Source of the DNA: Mycobacterium sp. ITM-2016-00316
GTDB lineage: Bacteria; Actinomycetota; Actinomycetes; Mycobacteriales; Mycobacteriaceae
DNA length: 64,000 nucleotides
NCBI RefSeq assembly: GCF_002968335.2
Contig: NZ_CP134398.1
Coordinates: 1,116,001 to 1,180,000 of the forward strand
Reading direction: 5' to 3'
In this document: positions 50,309-60,833 of the stretch, piece after piece
How positions within the stretch are numbered: position 1 is the first letter of the stretch
Layout: the number at the start of each line of letters is the position of its first letter
Made by a program: the position numbers and the translations under genes
Notes under the pieces: generated by a model
The model's input: the letters and a program-made list of their open reading frames with translations, nothing else
What the model was told of the DNA's origin: nothing
Database searches by the model: none

Positions 50309-50765
50309 GCGCACCGGCGGCACCGCCGACCTACCCACCCCGCAGGACACCGTCGCGCTCGGCGCGCGCCTGGGCGCCGTCCTGGGCGCCGGTGACGTGG
50401 TGGTGCTGTCCGGCCCGCTCGGAGCAGGTAAGACCATGTTCACCAAGGGAATTGCGGTCGCCATGGATGTCGAAGGTGCGGTCACCTCGCCCACCTACGT
50501 GCTGGCGCGGGTGCATCCTGCCCGTCGCGCCGGGGCGCCTGCCCTGGTGCACGTGGACATCTACCGACTGCTCGATCACGGAGGTGACCTGCTCGGCGAA
50601 CTCGACTCGCTGGACCTCGACACCGACCTCGACGACGCCGTCGTCGTCGTCGAGTGGGGCGAGGGCCTCGCCGAGCGGCTCTCGGAGAACCATCTGGACA
50701 TCCACCTCGACCGTGCCGCCGACTCCGAGATGCGCACCGCGACATGGCAATGGAGCAGCTCATGA
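50301..50765 (+). CDS. tsaE: tRNA threonylcarbamoyladenosine ATPase TsaE
   Basis: A 154-residue P-loop ATPase with Walker A SGPLGAGKTMFTKG near residue 38, SPTYVLARVHP and the Walker B-like VVVVEWGEG. It works with TsaB and TsaD to install N6-threonylcarbamoyl on A37 of ANN-decoding tRNAs. It starts inside the preceding hydrolase gene, and its stop overlaps the tsaB start. Confidence 0.94.
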   Translation: MAERTGGTADLPTPQDTVALGARLGAVLGAGDVVVLSGPLGAGKTMFTKGIAVAMDVEGAVTSPTYVLARVHPARRAGAPALVHVDIYRLLDHGGDLLGELDSLDLDTDLDDAVVVVEWGEGLAERLSENHLDIHLDRAADSEMRTATWQWSSS

Positions 50766-51391
50766 TCGTACTGGCGCTCGACACCGCCACCCCCGCCGTC
50801 ACCGCCGGCATCGTCGAGGTGGGTGCGACGATCGCCACCCTGGCCGAGTGGACCATCGTCGACGCCCGCGCCCATGCCGAGCGTCTGACACCGAATGTGA
50901 TTGCTGCACTTGCCGACAGCGGGAAGACCATGGCGGATCTGGAGGCCGTCGTGGTCGGTTGCGGGCCCGGCCCGTTCACCGGTCTGCGGGTCGGTATGGC
51001 CACCGCCGCCGCCTACGGCCAGGCGCTGGGCATCCCGGTGCACGGGGTATGCACGCTCGACGCCATCGCCCGCGCCACCCGCGGCGAGGTCCTCGTGGTC
51101 ACCGATGCTCGCCGCCGCGAGGTGTACTGGGCGCGCTACCGCGACGGGGTGCGGGTTGCCGGACCGGCGGTCAACGCCGCGGCCGAGGTGAACGCCGACG
51201 GTGTGCAGGCGGTGGCCGGGTCGCCGGCGCTCGCCGCGTCGTTCGGACTTCCCGTCATCGGACCGGAGTTCCCGACCGCCGCCGAACTCGTGGCGGCCGT
51301 GCCGGATTGGAACCGGGAACCAGATCCCCTGATTCCGCTGTACCTGCGGCGCCCGGATGCCAAGACGCTGGCCGAACGAGGCCTGGCGTGA
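50762..51391 (+). CDS. tsaB: tRNA threonylcarbamoyladenosine factor TsaB
   Basis: A 209-residue actin-like-fold protein: IVLALDTATPAVTAGIVE at the start, VVGCGPGPFTGLRVGMATAAAYGQALGIPVHGV in the middle. It dimerises with TsaD as scaffold. ATG 50762 overlaps the tsaE stop (ATGA); an ATG 12 bases upstream is possible. Its stop overlaps rimI (GTGA). Confidence 0.94.
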   Translation: MIVLALDTATPAVTAGIVEVGATIATLAEWTIVDARAHAERLTPNVIAALADSGKTMADLEAVVVGCGPGPFTGLRVGMATAAAYGQALGIPVHGVCTLDAIARATRGEVLVVTDARRREVYWARYRDGVRVAGPAVNAAAEVNADGVQAVAGSPALAASFGLPVIGPEFPTAAELVAAVPDWNREPDPLIPLYLRRPDAKTLAERGLA

Positions 51392-51852
51392 CCGCATCCG
51401 ACGACACCACGATCGACGCGCTGACCCGGGCCGATGCGGCCCGCTGCGCCGAGTTGGAGTCCCAGCTGTTCGCCGGCGACGACCCCTGGCCGCCGGCGGC
51501 GTTCCTGCACGCCCTGGACGGTAAGCACAACCACTATGTGGCGGCCCGCGATGAGGGCAGGCTGATCGGTTACGCCGGCATCTCGCGGCTGGGCCGGATC
51601 CCACCGTATGAATACGAGGTGCACACCATCGGCGTCGATCCGGCCTACCAGGGCCGCGGCATAGGCCGCCGGCTGCTCGATGACCTGCTGGGATTCGCCA
51701 CCCGTGGTGAGGTGTTCCTGGAGGTCCGTACCGACAACGAGGCGGCCATCAACCTGTACAAGAGCGTCGGTTTCGCCACGGTGGGTGTGCGCAAGCGGTA
51801 CTACAAGGTCAGCGGTGCCGACGCCTACACCATGAAGCGAGACCCGGCATGA
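51388..51852 (+). CDS. rimI: Ribosomal-protein S18 alanine N-acetyltransferase RimI
   Basis: A 154-residue GNAT acetyltransferase. The acetyl-CoA loop is [19 protein letters not shown] near residue 85, with [29 protein letters not shown] at the end. It sits between tsaB and tsaD with 4-base overlaps on both sides, as in M. tuberculosis. GTG start. Confidence 0.92.
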   Translation: MTASDDTTIDALTRADAARCAELESQLFAGDDPWPPAAFLHALDGKHNHYVAARDEGRLIGYAGISRLGRIPPYEYEVHTIGVDPAYQGRGIGRRLLDDLLGFATRGEVFLEVRTDNEAAINLYKSVGFATVGVRKRYYKVSGADAYTMKRDPA

Positions 51853-52871
51853 TCATCCTGGCCATCGAAAGTTCCTGTGACGAAACCGGAGTCGGTATCG
51901 CACGGCTCGACGACGACGGCACCGTCACCCTGCTGGCCGACGAGGTGGCCTCCAGCGTCGATGAGCATGCGCGCTTCGGCGGAGTGGTGCCCGAGATCGC
52001 GTCCCGGGCACACCTGGAGGCGCTCGGTCCGACCATGCGCCGTGCCCTGGACACCGCGGGCATCGCCCGCCCCGATGTCGTCGCCGCCACCATCGGGCCC
52101 GGGCTGGCGGGTGCTTTGCTGGTGGGAGTCGCTGCCGCCAAGGCGTATTCGGCCGCCTGGGAAGTGCCCTTCTACGCGGTCAACCATCTCGGCGGGCACC
52201 TGGCTGCCGATGTCTACGACCACGGCCCGCTGCCCGAATGCGTCGGGTTGTTGGTGTCCGGTGGCCACACCAACCTGCTGCATGTGCGCTCACTCGGTGA
52301 GCCCATCGTCGAACTGGGCAGCACCGTCGACGACGCGGCGGGGGAGGCCTACGACAAGGTGGCACGGCTGCTCGGCCTCGGTTATCCCGGTGGTAAGCCG
52401 CTGGACGACCTGGCCCGCACCGGTGACCGCGATGCGATCGTGTTCCCGCGCGGGATGACCGGGCCGCGCGATGCGCCCTATGTCTTCAGCTTCTCCGGAC
52501 TCAAGACCGCCGTGGCCCGCCATCTGGAGCGCCACCCCGATGCGGCGCGCGCCGATGTGGCCGCCGGGTTCCAGGAGGCCGTCGCCGATGTGCTGACCGC
52601 CAAGGCGGTGCGTGCCGCCACCGATCTGGGGGTGTCGACGCTGCTGATCGCCGGCGGGGTGGCCGCCAACTCGCGGGTGCGTGAACTCGCCGAGCAGCGC
52701 TGCGCCGCCGCGGGGTTGACGCTGCGGGTGCCGCGGCCGCGGTTGTGTACCGACAACGGCGCGATGATCGCGTCGTTCGCGGCGCACCTGATCACTGCCG
52801 GAGCGCCGGCCTCGGGGCTGGATTCGGCCACCGATCCGGGGTTGCCGGTGGTCACGGGGCAGGTGGCATGA
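51849..52871 (+). CDS. tsaD: tRNA threonylcarbamoyladenosine transferase TsaD
   Basis: A 340-residue Kae1/Gcp ATPase that transfers threonylcarbamoyl to t[21 protein letters not shown], the metal-binding His pair in [11 protein letters not shown] and [22 protein letters not shown] and the C-terminal [12 protein letters not shown] mark the family. Last gene of the tightly coupled tsaE-tsaB-rimI-tsaD unit, before the heat-shock promoter of groES. Confidence 0.95.
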   Translation: MIILAIESSCDETGVGIARLDDDGTVTLLADEVASSVDEHARFGGVVPEIASRAHLEALGPTMRRALDTAGIARPDVVAATIGPGLAGALLVGVAAAKAYSAAWEVPFYAVNHLGGHLAADVYDHGPLPECVGLLVSGGHTNLLHVRSLGEPIVELGSTVDDAAGEAYDKVARLLGLGYPGGKPLDDLARTGDRDAIVFPRGMTGPRDAPYVFSFSGLKTAVARHLERHPDAARADVAAGFQEAVADVLTAKAVRAATDLGVSTLLIAGGVAANSRVRELAEQRCAAAGLTLRVPRPRLCTDNGAMIASFAAHLITAGAPASGLDSATDPGLPVVTGQVA

Positions 52872-52988
52872 GCAGCGACGACACGTCGGCGTGGCAATGG
52901 TCGGGGATGTTTCCGATCACCTGATGATCGGTTCGCGCACGACGGGCAGCGGGCGCGGATCAGGATCTGCACAACCCAACCTTGAGCG

Positions 52989-53015
52989 CTAGCACTCTCA
53001 TGTATAGAGTGCTAG
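52989..53015. promoter_or_regulatory. CIRCE element (HrcA operator) before groES
   Basis: CTAGCACTC (52989-52997), nine bases, GAGTGCTAG (53007-53015), a perfect 9-bp palindrome matching the CIRCE consensus. It overlaps a TTGAGC (52982-52987) and TATAGA (53003-53008) promoter-like pair in the 280-base gap after tsaD. It implies HrcA repression with heat-shock release. Confidence 0.92.
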
Positions 53016-53151
53016 GTGGCACGCGACCAACCGCAGCACCGGCACCCGCGACGACGGAGCGAAGGTACGGACGCAGGCCGAACACCTGAAAACCATGAGG
53101 ACCCGGATCCGATCCGGACTCCTATACCCAACAAAGTGGAGGGCTCCCATC

Positions 53152-53451
53152 GTGGCAGTCAACATCAAGCCACTCGAGGACAAGATCCTCGTACAGGCCA
53201 ACGAGGCCGAGACCACGACCGCTTCCGGTCTGGTCATCCCCGACACCGCCAAGGAAAAGCCGCAGGAAGGCACCGTCGTCGCAGTTGGCCCCGGCCGCTG
53301 GGATGAGGATGGCGAGAAGCGGATCCCCCTGGACGTTGCCGAAGGCGACACCGTCATCTACAGCAAGTACGGCGGCACCGAGATCAAGTACGGCGGCGAG
53401 GAGTACCTGATCCTCTCCGCGCGTGACGTGCTGGCTGTCGTCAACAAGTAA
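53152..53451 (+). CDS. groES: Co-chaperonin GroES
   Basis: A 99-residue 10-kDa chaperonin: [38 protein letters not shown] with the mobile loop in the middle, [14 protein letters not shown] and [23 protein letters not shown]. It caps the GroEL ring. GTG start with GTGGAGGG upstream. A leader of about 130 bases separates it from the CIRCE element. Confidence 0.97.
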   Translation: MAVNIKPLEDKILVQANEAETTTASGLVIPDTAKEKPQEGTVVAVGPGRWDEDGEKRIPLDVAEGDTVIYSKYGGTEIKYGGEEYLILSARDVLAVVNK

Positions 53452-53487
53452 GCACTCGTGTACCGCCCCGGATGTCCCCGCCTTTGA

Positions 53488-55176
<1,689 letters not shown>

Positions 55177-55188
55177 TCTGTAGCACGA

Positions 55189-55223
55189 GAACACCCTCGG
55201 TCCTGTTGGGCCGGGGGTGTTTT
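55189..55223 (+). terminator. Terminator of groES-groEL1
   Basis: AACACCC at 55190-55196 pairs with GGGTGTT at 55215-55221, with an internal CGG/CCG pairing, and TTT follows. It lies 13 bases after the groEL1 stop. Confidence 0.8.
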
Positions 55224-55282
55224 CGTATGCGCCGGCGTCGACGGATTGACCTCAACATATGTTTAGGTCTGACAATGGTGTC

Positions 55283-55681
55283 ATGTCGCTTCCCATTGCC
55301 CAGGTTCGCATCGCACGCCCCACCGACCGGCTATCCGACGTCGAGCGGTTCTACGCCGAACACCTCGGCCTACCGGTGCTCTATCGATTCGAGAATCACG
55401 CCGGCTACGACGGAGTCATGGTCGGGCTGCCGGGAGCGGATCAGCATTTGGAATTCACCAGTCACATCGATGGAAGCCCCTGTCCAGCACCGACTCTGGA
55501 CAACCTACTGGTGCTGTACTTCCAATCTGAGGCTGAGATGTACGACGTTGTGCAACGTCTGGGCGCCGGCGGTTACGAGCCGGTGGAACCGGAGAATCCC
55601 TACTGGACGGATGTGGGTGCACTCACGTTCGAAGATCCCGACAAGTGGCGAGTGGTCCTGGTGCCGCGACCGGTCTTCTGA
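55283..55681 (+). CDS. VOC-family (glyoxalase/dioxygenase fold) protein
   Basis: A 132-residue vicinal-oxygen-chelate protein: VRIARPTDRLSDVERFYAEHLGLPVLYRFENHAGYDGVMVGLP, then LEFTSHIDGSP, VLYFQSEAEMYDVVQRLGAGGYEPVEPENPYW and FEDPDKWRVVLVPR. Metal-site residues are not all evident: His in LEFTSH-type and Glu positions are unclear. A 10-bp palindrome AACATATGTT (55254-55263) lies 20 bases upstream, within a weak TTGACC/GACAAT promoter, suggesting a leaderless and regulated transcript. Function unknown. Confidence 0.8.
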   Translation: MSLPIAQVRIARPTDRLSDVERFYAEHLGLPVLYRFENHAGYDGVMVGLPGADQHLEFTSHIDGSPCPAPTLDNLLVLYFQSEAEMYDVVQRLGAGGYEPVEPENPYWTDVGALTFEDPDKWRVVLVPRPVF

Positions 55682-55744
55682 GCGCGCCTCGGTCACCCGA
55701 TGGCCGGCTGCACCGCCACAACGAATGTGGTGCGCAGTCGTGGC

Positions 55745-56032
55745 TCAGCCGGCGAGGAACGACAGGCGGGGATCGGTGATGTTCGGTTCGATCTCCACGA
55801 TGTCGGCAGCGACGACACCATGGACCACGAACGGGTCTTCGGCGACTCGCTGCGCGATCTCCTCGCGCGAGATGCCGGAGGCGATCAGTGCGCCGCCCAA
55901 GCCGGGCCGGATGCTGCCGACCAGCACGAAAACTCCATCAGTCGCGCCCCGTCGGACCCAGTCCTGGTGGGCGGCCATGTGGTCAGCTGCGGCGGACTTG
56001 TTGTCCGAGAAGCGGAGAAGAACGACGAACAT
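55745..56032 (-). CDS. YciI-like (dimeric alpha-beta barrel) protein
   Basis: A 95-residue protein from ATG 56032: FVVLLRFSDNKSAAADHMAAHQDWVRRGATDGVFVLVGSIRP, then SREEIAQRVAEDPFVVHGVVAADIVEIEP. The HMAAHQDW His and the DPFV stretch match YciI-related enzymes, whose reactions are mostly unknown. It lies 46 bases after the TetR gene on the same strand, so is probably its regulated target. Confidence 0.82.
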   Translation of the reverse strand: MFVVLLRFSDNKSAAADHMAAHQDWVRRGATDGVFVLVGSIRPGLGGALIASGISREEIAQRVAEDPFVVHGVVAADIVEIEPNITDPRLSFLAG

Positions 56033-56078
56033 CGAGACTCCTTGGGAGGAAGCGGATCTGGAAGGCGGATAGGGGTCG

Positions 56079-56651
56079 TCACGCGGTGGCGAGCTCATCG
56101 GTCAGCCATCGCTCGAACCGCTCGACTTCGCGGCGGGTCCATGCGGGGTCGCGAAACGCATTGGAGACGGTCGCCGTTCCTTGACTGAACATCAGCACGT
56201 GCAGCGCCAGATCCTCGGCCTCGCGCTCACGGCCGAGCAGGCTGAACTGGATGACCAGCCAGTCGCGGAACATCTCGAACAGCCCCAACGCTTGCCGGCG
56301 GGCCGGGTGATCGATCTTGCTCAACTCACCGGACAGGGTCCCCACCGGACATCCGTGCAACTGAATGGCGTCCTCGTTGCGGATCACGATCTGCACGTAT
56401 TGACGAACGCGCTCAGCGGGATCGGGCGACTCGGCCTCCCAGCCGGCGAGCATGTCGCGGGTAGCGGCCAGGCGGGACTCGATCACTGCGTGAAGGATCT
56501 CGTCCTTGGTCTTGAAGTGGTGGTAGAAGTTGCCCCGCGAAATCCCGACGGCGGAAGCGATTGTGGCGAACGAGGTGTGCTCGAAACCATGTTCGTAGAA
56601 CAGGCGATCGGCGGTTGCGACGATCCGGGCCCTCGTCGGCAGCGTCGTCAT
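56079..56651 (-). CDS. TetR-family regulator
   Basis: A 190-residue repressor. The N-terminal HTH is RARIVATADRLFYEHGFEHTSFATIASAVGISRGNFYHHFKTKDEIL; the C-terminal ligand domain has GCPVGTLSGELSK, a pattern seen in AcrR-like regulators that respond to electrophiles. It heads an operon with the YciI-like gene. The 210-base upstream gap contains related stretches around 56778-56825 (AGGGCAATTGTCCTA, CTAGGACATTCGCCCTAG), which could be its operators. Confidence 0.87.
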   Translation of the reverse strand: MTTLPTRARIVATADRLFYEHGFEHTSFATIASAVGISRGNFYHHFKTKDEILHAVIESRLAATRDMLAGWEAESPDPAERVRQYVQIVIRNEDAIQLHGCPVGTLSGELSKIDHPARRQALGLFEMFRDWLVIQFSLLGREREAEDLALHVLMFSQGTATVSNAFRDPAWTRREVERFERWLTDELATA

Positions 56652-56861
56652 CGTTCAGCGCTCGTGGGTTCGATCGTCGGGTAGTCGACGATGAAGCCGA
56701 CAGTTCGGCCTGCGTACCTCCACGGTACTTGGCTGATACGGCGCAACGAACTCACGGAATGGCCCCCTCGGCGCGGTTTAGGGCAATTGTCCTACGCGGT
56801 CATGAGGCTAGGACATTCGCCCTAGTCGGGCAAGTCGGCACGGGCGTGCCGCGCTCGGGTA

Positions 56862-57356
56862 CTACCGCAGCGTCGGCTGAATGGACACCAACTGGAACGC
56901 GCCTGGCTGCGCCTCGTCGGCGGTGAACCGCACGAGCAGGGTGCCGGGTGGGAAGTGCGTGGCCAGATCGTTGAGGGTCCTGGGCAGGAACACCCTGGCC
57001 TTGGCGTTGCCGTACCAATTGGGGTCGGCGGGGGAGACGTCGAGACCGCTCACCTGCGCGAGCGTGGTGTCCCAGTTCGCAATGGGATCCGGCGGGGTGT
57101 CACCGAATCCGTCGGACTCCAGATATGCACCGGCCTGTCCGGTGAGGGTGACCGCCTCGGTGCCGCCGACCGGTGTGCCGGTGATCGTCCCGTTGACGAC
57201 GTCGGTGGTGACCGAGGCCAACCGCGTGGTGCAGATCCCGTCGACGACGACGTCCGTCGCGCAGAAACCGGGCAGCGGTGCGGCGTGGGCCGGGGCGGCG
57301 CCCAGGACGGCGCCGGCCGCCAACGCGGCGGAGCCTGCGAGCCGGAAGGAGTTCAC
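56862..57356 (-). CDS. Secreted protein of unknown function
   Basis: A 164-residue protein from GTG 57356. A signal peptide is clear: NSFRLAGSAALAAGAVLGAAPAHA with cleavage near residue 25. The mature part has two Cys (GFCATDVVVDGICTT) and alternating Thr/Gly/Val segments suggesting a beta-sandwich, ending LLVRFTADEAQPGAFQLVSIQPTLR. I do not recognise the family. It would be exported to the envelope or medium. Confidence 0.78.
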   Translation of the reverse strand: MNSFRLAGSAALAAGAVLGAAPAHAAPLPGFCATDVVVDGICTTRLASVTTDVVNGTITGTPVGGTEAVTLTGQAGAYLESDGFGDTPPDPIANWDTTLAQVSGLDVSPADPNWYGNAKARVFLPRTLNDLATHFPPGTLLVRFTADEAQPGAFQLVSIQPTLR

Positions 57357-57396
57357 ATGGGTGTGATCGGCGCCGGGTGCGCACGAGTTACACGAG

Positions 57397-57446
57397 CAGA
57401 CACAGATGGCCCCTCAAACCGGTGTCTGAAGGGCCATCCGTGTCTG
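57397..57446 (-). terminator. Hairpin downstream of whiB3
   Basis: CAGACACAGATGGCCC (57397-57412) and the opposing GGGCCATCCGTGTCTG (57431-57446) pair over 16 bases with one mismatch. It lies 17 bases after the whiB3 stop. There is no U-run, so it would be a mycobacterial-type terminator. Confidence 0.7.
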
Positions 57447-57462
57447 CTCGCGCAGAGAAGAA

Positions 57463-57753
57463 TCAGGCGCTGCGGCGCATCCCGCGCTTGAGCAGCAGTT
57501 CGCGTTCGGACTCGGACAGGCCGCCCCAGATTCCGTAGGGCTCGCCGACCGAGAGGGCGTGCGAACGGCACTGGGTGATCACCGGGCAGGACCGGCACAG
57601 CTCCTTGGCGCGCATCTCGCGCTGGGCGCGAGCGCGGCCGCGCTCGCCGTCGGGATGGAAGAACATCGACGAATCGACGCCCCGGCAATGACCCGCCATT
57701 TGCCAATCCCAGATGTCGGCGTTGGGTCCGGGCAGTTGCTGCGGCTGTGGCAT
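57463..57753 (-). CDS. whiB3: Redox-sensing iron-sulfur regulator WhiB3
   Basis: A 96-residue WhiB protein starting MPQPQQLPGPNADIWDWQ, nearly as in M. tuberculosis WhiB3. Four cluster Cys are present (HCRG, then ELCRSCPVITQC), followed by the GIWGG turn and a basic C-terminus (LLLKRGMRR). It senses redox and NO through a [4Fe-4S] cluster and controls lipid synthesis, interacting with SigA. The ribosome site is AAGAGGGG. Confidence 0.95.
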   Translation of the reverse strand: MPQPQQLPGPNADIWDWQMAGHCRGVDSSMFFHPDGERGRARAQREMRAKELCRSCPVITQCRSHALSVGEPYGIWGGLSESERELLLKRGMRRSA

Positions 57754-58150
57754 GTGAAAACCCCTCTTGTCGCACCCATTTCGCGAAACGCGTGAAATGC
57801 GTGAGTCGCGGAACTGAACCGAGCACATGTCGCCGGTGACATCTCGTGCACACAACGTAGAAGGGCTACCGAAAAGCCGTCAATACCCAGGTTCACCGGG
57901 GAAAGGCATCAATGCAGGCTGTGAATTTACGTCACGTTCATCGTGTTCACGTGCGGGCAATGCGGCGGGTGGTTCGCATCGCTTCGGGGGTGCTCTCCGG
58001 GGCGCATTTCCCCTGCTCGCGCCGATTCGGCAATTTCGCCGATCAGCAGCCCGTTGATCCACCCGTAACGTGCCGACCATCAATTGTTAACCGAGGTCGA
58101 ATTGGTCACTTTTTTCAGCCCGGTACCCGGCATTGATAGCGTCCGGTGCG
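57754..58150. promoter_or_regulatory. Divergent control region whiB3 / Rv3415c-like gene
   Basis: 397 bases without a gene. On the whiB3 side an inverted repeat CATTTC-N11-GAAATG (57777-57799) would lie in the mRNA leader close to the start codon. On the other side TTGATAGCGT near 58134-58143 is a possible -10 leading to a leaderless start at 58151. Long leaders are known for whiB3. Confidence 0.45.
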
Positions 58151-58951
58151 ATGGCCAGCCCGAAATCCACCGTGAACGCCCGCTTGGCCGATGCCGCATT
58201 CGGCGCGCAACCGCAGCTCTGGCCGCTGCCGCCGGCCACCACCCCGCGCGAGCGCTGGCTGCGTGCCGTCGCCGCCGGCGGTCAGGGGCGCTATGCCTGC
58301 GCACTGCCCGAACTCGACCAGATCATCCGCACCGGGGCGCGTGGGTCGGCACTCTCGCTGGCCCACAGCACCCGGGCCTCATTTCTGCGTCAGCTCGGCG
58401 GGCACGATCTGGCGCGCGGCTGGGACGGCCGCGCCTGGGTAATCGCCGACGATCCCGAAGCCGGTGTGGATGCACTCGTGGGACTTGCCGCCGACGCTCT
58501 GGGGGTGGGGCGGCTGTCGGCGTCGGCCCGGCTGCTGGCGCGGGCGGGCGGGCTGCTCGACTCCGCGGCCCCGCCGCGGCTGCCGGTCCGGCTGGGCTGG
58601 GTGGCCGCGGAACTCGCGATGGCCGGCGGTGACGGCGTTGCCGCCGTCGCGCACGCCGAACGGGCCGTCGCACACGTCGACACGCTGGGCTCGGCGCGCC
58701 ACACCGTCAAATCTCAGGTGGTGCTGTCGGCCGCCCTGTGTTGTGCCGGCCGCCTCGATGCCGCGCGCGAGGTGGCCGACGCGGCGTTCGCTGAGGCGGA
58801 CCGATTCGGCCTGATCCCGCTGCGCTGGGCGCTGGGATGCCTGCTCGCCGATATCGGCAGTACCTCGCATTCCGCCTCGCAGGTCGTCGCCATCCGCGAC
58901 GCCGCCGCCGATACAGTGCGACGCGGAGGCGGCGTGTGGTCGCGTCGCTGA
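58151..58951 (+). CDS. TPR-like helical protein (Rv3415c-like)
   Basis: A 266-residue Ala/Leu-rich helical protein with repeating helix pairs (GGQGRYACALPELDQIIRTG, SLAHSTRASFLRQLGGHDLARGWDGRAW, AVAHVDTLGSARHTVKSQVVLSAALCCAGRLDAAREVADAAFAEADRFGL), resembling tetratricopeptide repeats. ATG 58151 is chosen on similarity of position to Rv3415c. No catalytic motif is seen. It sits between whiB3 and sigD, as in M. tuberculosis. Role unknown. Confidence 0.8.
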   Translation: MASPKSTVNARLADAAFGAQPQLWPLPPATTPRERWLRAVAAGGQGRYACALPELDQIIRTGARGSALSLAHSTRASFLRQLGGHDLARGWDGRAWVIADDPEAGVDALVGLAADALGVGRLSASARLLARAGGLLDSAAPPRLPVRLGWVAAELAMAGGDGVAAVAHAERAVAHVDTLGSARHTVKSQVVLSAALCCAGRLDAAREVADAAFAEADRFGLIPLRWALGCLLADIGSTSHSASQVVAIRDAAADTVRRGGGVWSRR

Positions 58952-59040
58952 GCCGATTCACCCCATCTCGATCGTTAGTGTTTGTCTGACGCAAACGTCC
59001 GCGCACGCCCCAATCCGTAACGCTGGAGAGATCAACCACG

Positions 59041-59616
59041 ATGACAATTTCGGGAGAACGTCTCGATGCTGTCGTCGCCGATGCGGTGGCGGGGGATCGT
59101 GAAGCTCTCCGGGTGGTCCTGGAGACCATCCGCCCGATCATCGTCCGGTACTGCCGGGCGCGGATCGGTTCAGCCGAACGAAGTGGTCTGTCCGCAGACG
59201 ACATTGCGCAGGAGGTGTGCTTGGCCGCCATCACGGCGTTGCCGCGCTACAAGGATCAGGGGCGTCCGTTCCTGGCCTTTGTGTACGGCATTGCTGCGCA
59301 CAAGCTTGCCGATGCCCACCGGGCATCGGCGCGCAACCGTGCCGAGCCCACCGACAACGTGCCGGAGCGTTTCTCCGGCGAGGCCGGCCCCGAACAGCTG
59401 GCCATCGACGCCGACGCGTCGGCCCGGATGGAAAGACTGCTGTCGATCCTTCCGGACAAACAGCGCGAGATTCTCATCCTGCGTGTCGTCGTCGGGATGA
59501 GTGCAGAGGAAACCGCGGAAGCGGTCGGAAGTACGCCAGGCGCGGTGCGGGTCGCCCAGCACCGGGCGCTGGCCCGGCTCAAGTCGCAGATCACAACGGG
59601 AGGTGAACATGCCTGA
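59041..59616 (+). CDS. sigD: ECF RNA polymerase sigma factor SigD
   Basis: A 191-residue ECF sigma factor. Region 2: VVLETIRPIIVRYCRARIG to SADDIAQEVCLAAITALPRYKDQGRPFLAFVYGIAAHKLADAHRA. Region 4: LPDKQREILILRVVVGMSAEETAEAVGSTPGAVRVAQHRALARLK. It is followed by its anti-sigma gene with an 8-base overlap. In M. tuberculosis SigD controls ribosomal and cell-envelope genes in starvation. Confidence 0.95.
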   Translation: MTISGERLDAVVADAVAGDREALRVVLETIRPIIVRYCRARIGSAERSGLSADDIAQEVCLAAITALPRYKDQGRPFLAFVYGIAAHKLADAHRASARNRAEPTDNVPERFSGEAGPEQLAIDADASARMERLLSILPDKQREILILRVVVGMSAEETAEAVGSTPGAVRVAQHRALARLKSQITTGGEHA

Positions 59617-60826
59617 TTTCGGTCGCTGGACCGCCAACGGCGGTGACCCCTCCCTCAACGACATCAACCGCGCCGACAAGTTCCTGGACGCGCTGGCCTC
59701 CGAACAGCCGGTGTTCTCCACCGACCGTGGCGACGCCGACCTCGCGTTCCTGCTCTCGGGCTGGCGTGACGAGGTCCGCCAGGTCCCGATGGATCATGTG
59801 GTGACTCCCGCCGAGGCCACCGCGGCACTGGTCGACGCCACCGCCGGGCCATCCCGGCGCAACCGCCTCTCGCTGGCTGTCGTCGGTTCGGCGGCCGCCG
59901 CGGTGCTCTGCCTCGGCGGCTTCGGGACCGCCGTCTTCGCGGCCGCCCCCGGTGACGGGCTCTACGGCGTGCGCAGCATGCTCTTCGGCGACGAGCGGGC
60001 CACCCGCGATGACGCGGTGGTGCTGGCCGCGCAGACCGAGCTGGCCCAGGTGCAGCAACTGGTGGACGAGGGCCAGTGGGATCAGGCGCAGGACAAGCTG
60101 GCCGCGCTGTCGGCGACGGTGCAGAGCGTCGACCGGGTCGAACAGAAGCAAGAGTTGATCCAGCAGTGGAATGCGTTGACCTACAAGGTCGTTGAGCAGG
60201 ATTCGGCCGCGACGCTGCCCCCCGCGGGTGAGCCGCTGCCGGAGATGCCGGCCTCGCCGCTGACGCTGCTGCCGGTGCCGGTGATCGAAGAGAGCGCCAC
60301 GGTCACCACGACCCCGGGCCCCGAGGTGCTCTCGACGACGGGACCGTCGGAGACCACCGCAGCTGAGACGACCACGCCCTCGGAGACCACCGGCTCGGAG
60401 ACCGCCACGTCGACGAGTCCGGTCACCGAGACCTCGACATCGCCGACCACGAGTTCGTCGACGTCGGAAACGACGACCACCCAGCCGAGCACCACGACGA
60501 CGGCACCGTCGAGCACCACCACGACGGCACCGACGACCACGACGGCACCGACGACCACGACGCCAACGACGACGGTGACCACCACCACCGTGCCGACCAC
60601 CACGACCACCACGACGGTGACGCAGTCGACAACAGTGGCTCCGCCGCGGGCCGGCGCGCCGTCCTCGGCACCGGCCGCGCCGCCGAGTACTCAGGCGCCG
60701 GTCGTGCAGGAGGCTCCGGTGGTGGAACAGCCGGTCCTCGAGGAGCCGGTGCCGACCGTGGATGAGCCGGCCGCGACGGTGCCGGCCGTCACCACGACGA
60801 CGACACCGCCGTCAAGCGGAGAATGA
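59609..60826 (+). CDS. rsdA: Anti-sigma-D factor RsdA
   Basis: A 405-residue membrane protein. Residues 1-75 are the cytoplasmic SigD-binding part (LNDINRADKFLDALASEQ, DADLAFLLSGWRDEVRQVPMDHVV). One span lies at about 82-105 (LSLAVVGSAAAAVLCLGGFGTAVFAA). The external part has a helical region (RDDAVVLAAQTELAQVQQLVDEGQWDQAQDKL), then about 150 residues of Thr/Ser/Pro repeats. ATG 59609 has GGGAGG upstream. The M. tuberculosis protein (Rv3413c) is about 300 residues as I recall, so the low-complexity tail is longer here. Regulated proteolysis would release SigD. Confidence 0.9.
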   Translation: MPDFGRWTANGGDPSLNDINRADKFLDALASEQPVFSTDRGDADLAFLLSGWRDEVRQVPMDHVVTPAEATAALVDATAGPSRRNRLSLAVVGSAAAAVLCLGGFGTAVFAAAPGDGLYGVRSMLFGDERATRDDAVVLAAQTELAQVQQLVDEGQWDQAQDKLAALSATVQSVDRVEQKQELIQQWNALTYKVVEQDSAATLPPAGEPLPEMPASPLTLLPVPVIEESATVTTTPGPEVLSTTGPSETTAAETTTPSETTGSETATSTSPVTETSTSPTTSSSTSETTTTQPSTTTTAPSSTTTTAPTTTTAPTTTTPTTTVTTTTVPTTTTTTTVTQSTTVAPPRAGAPSSAPAAPPSTQAPVVQEAPVVEQPVLEEPVPTVDEPAATVPAVTTTTTPPSSGE

Positions 60827-60833
60827 GCGCAGG

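Noticed and set aside
52868..52924. An 18-codon frame coupled to the tsaD stop (ATGA).
   Set aside because: Too short, no homologue known to me, and chance overlaps are common in this genome.
59017..59042. GTAACGCT at 59017-59024, which resembles a SigD -35 box I recall, suggesting sigD autoregulation.
   Set aside because: A -10 at normal spacing would fall on the sigD start codon, so it cannot drive this gene unless translation starts further in.
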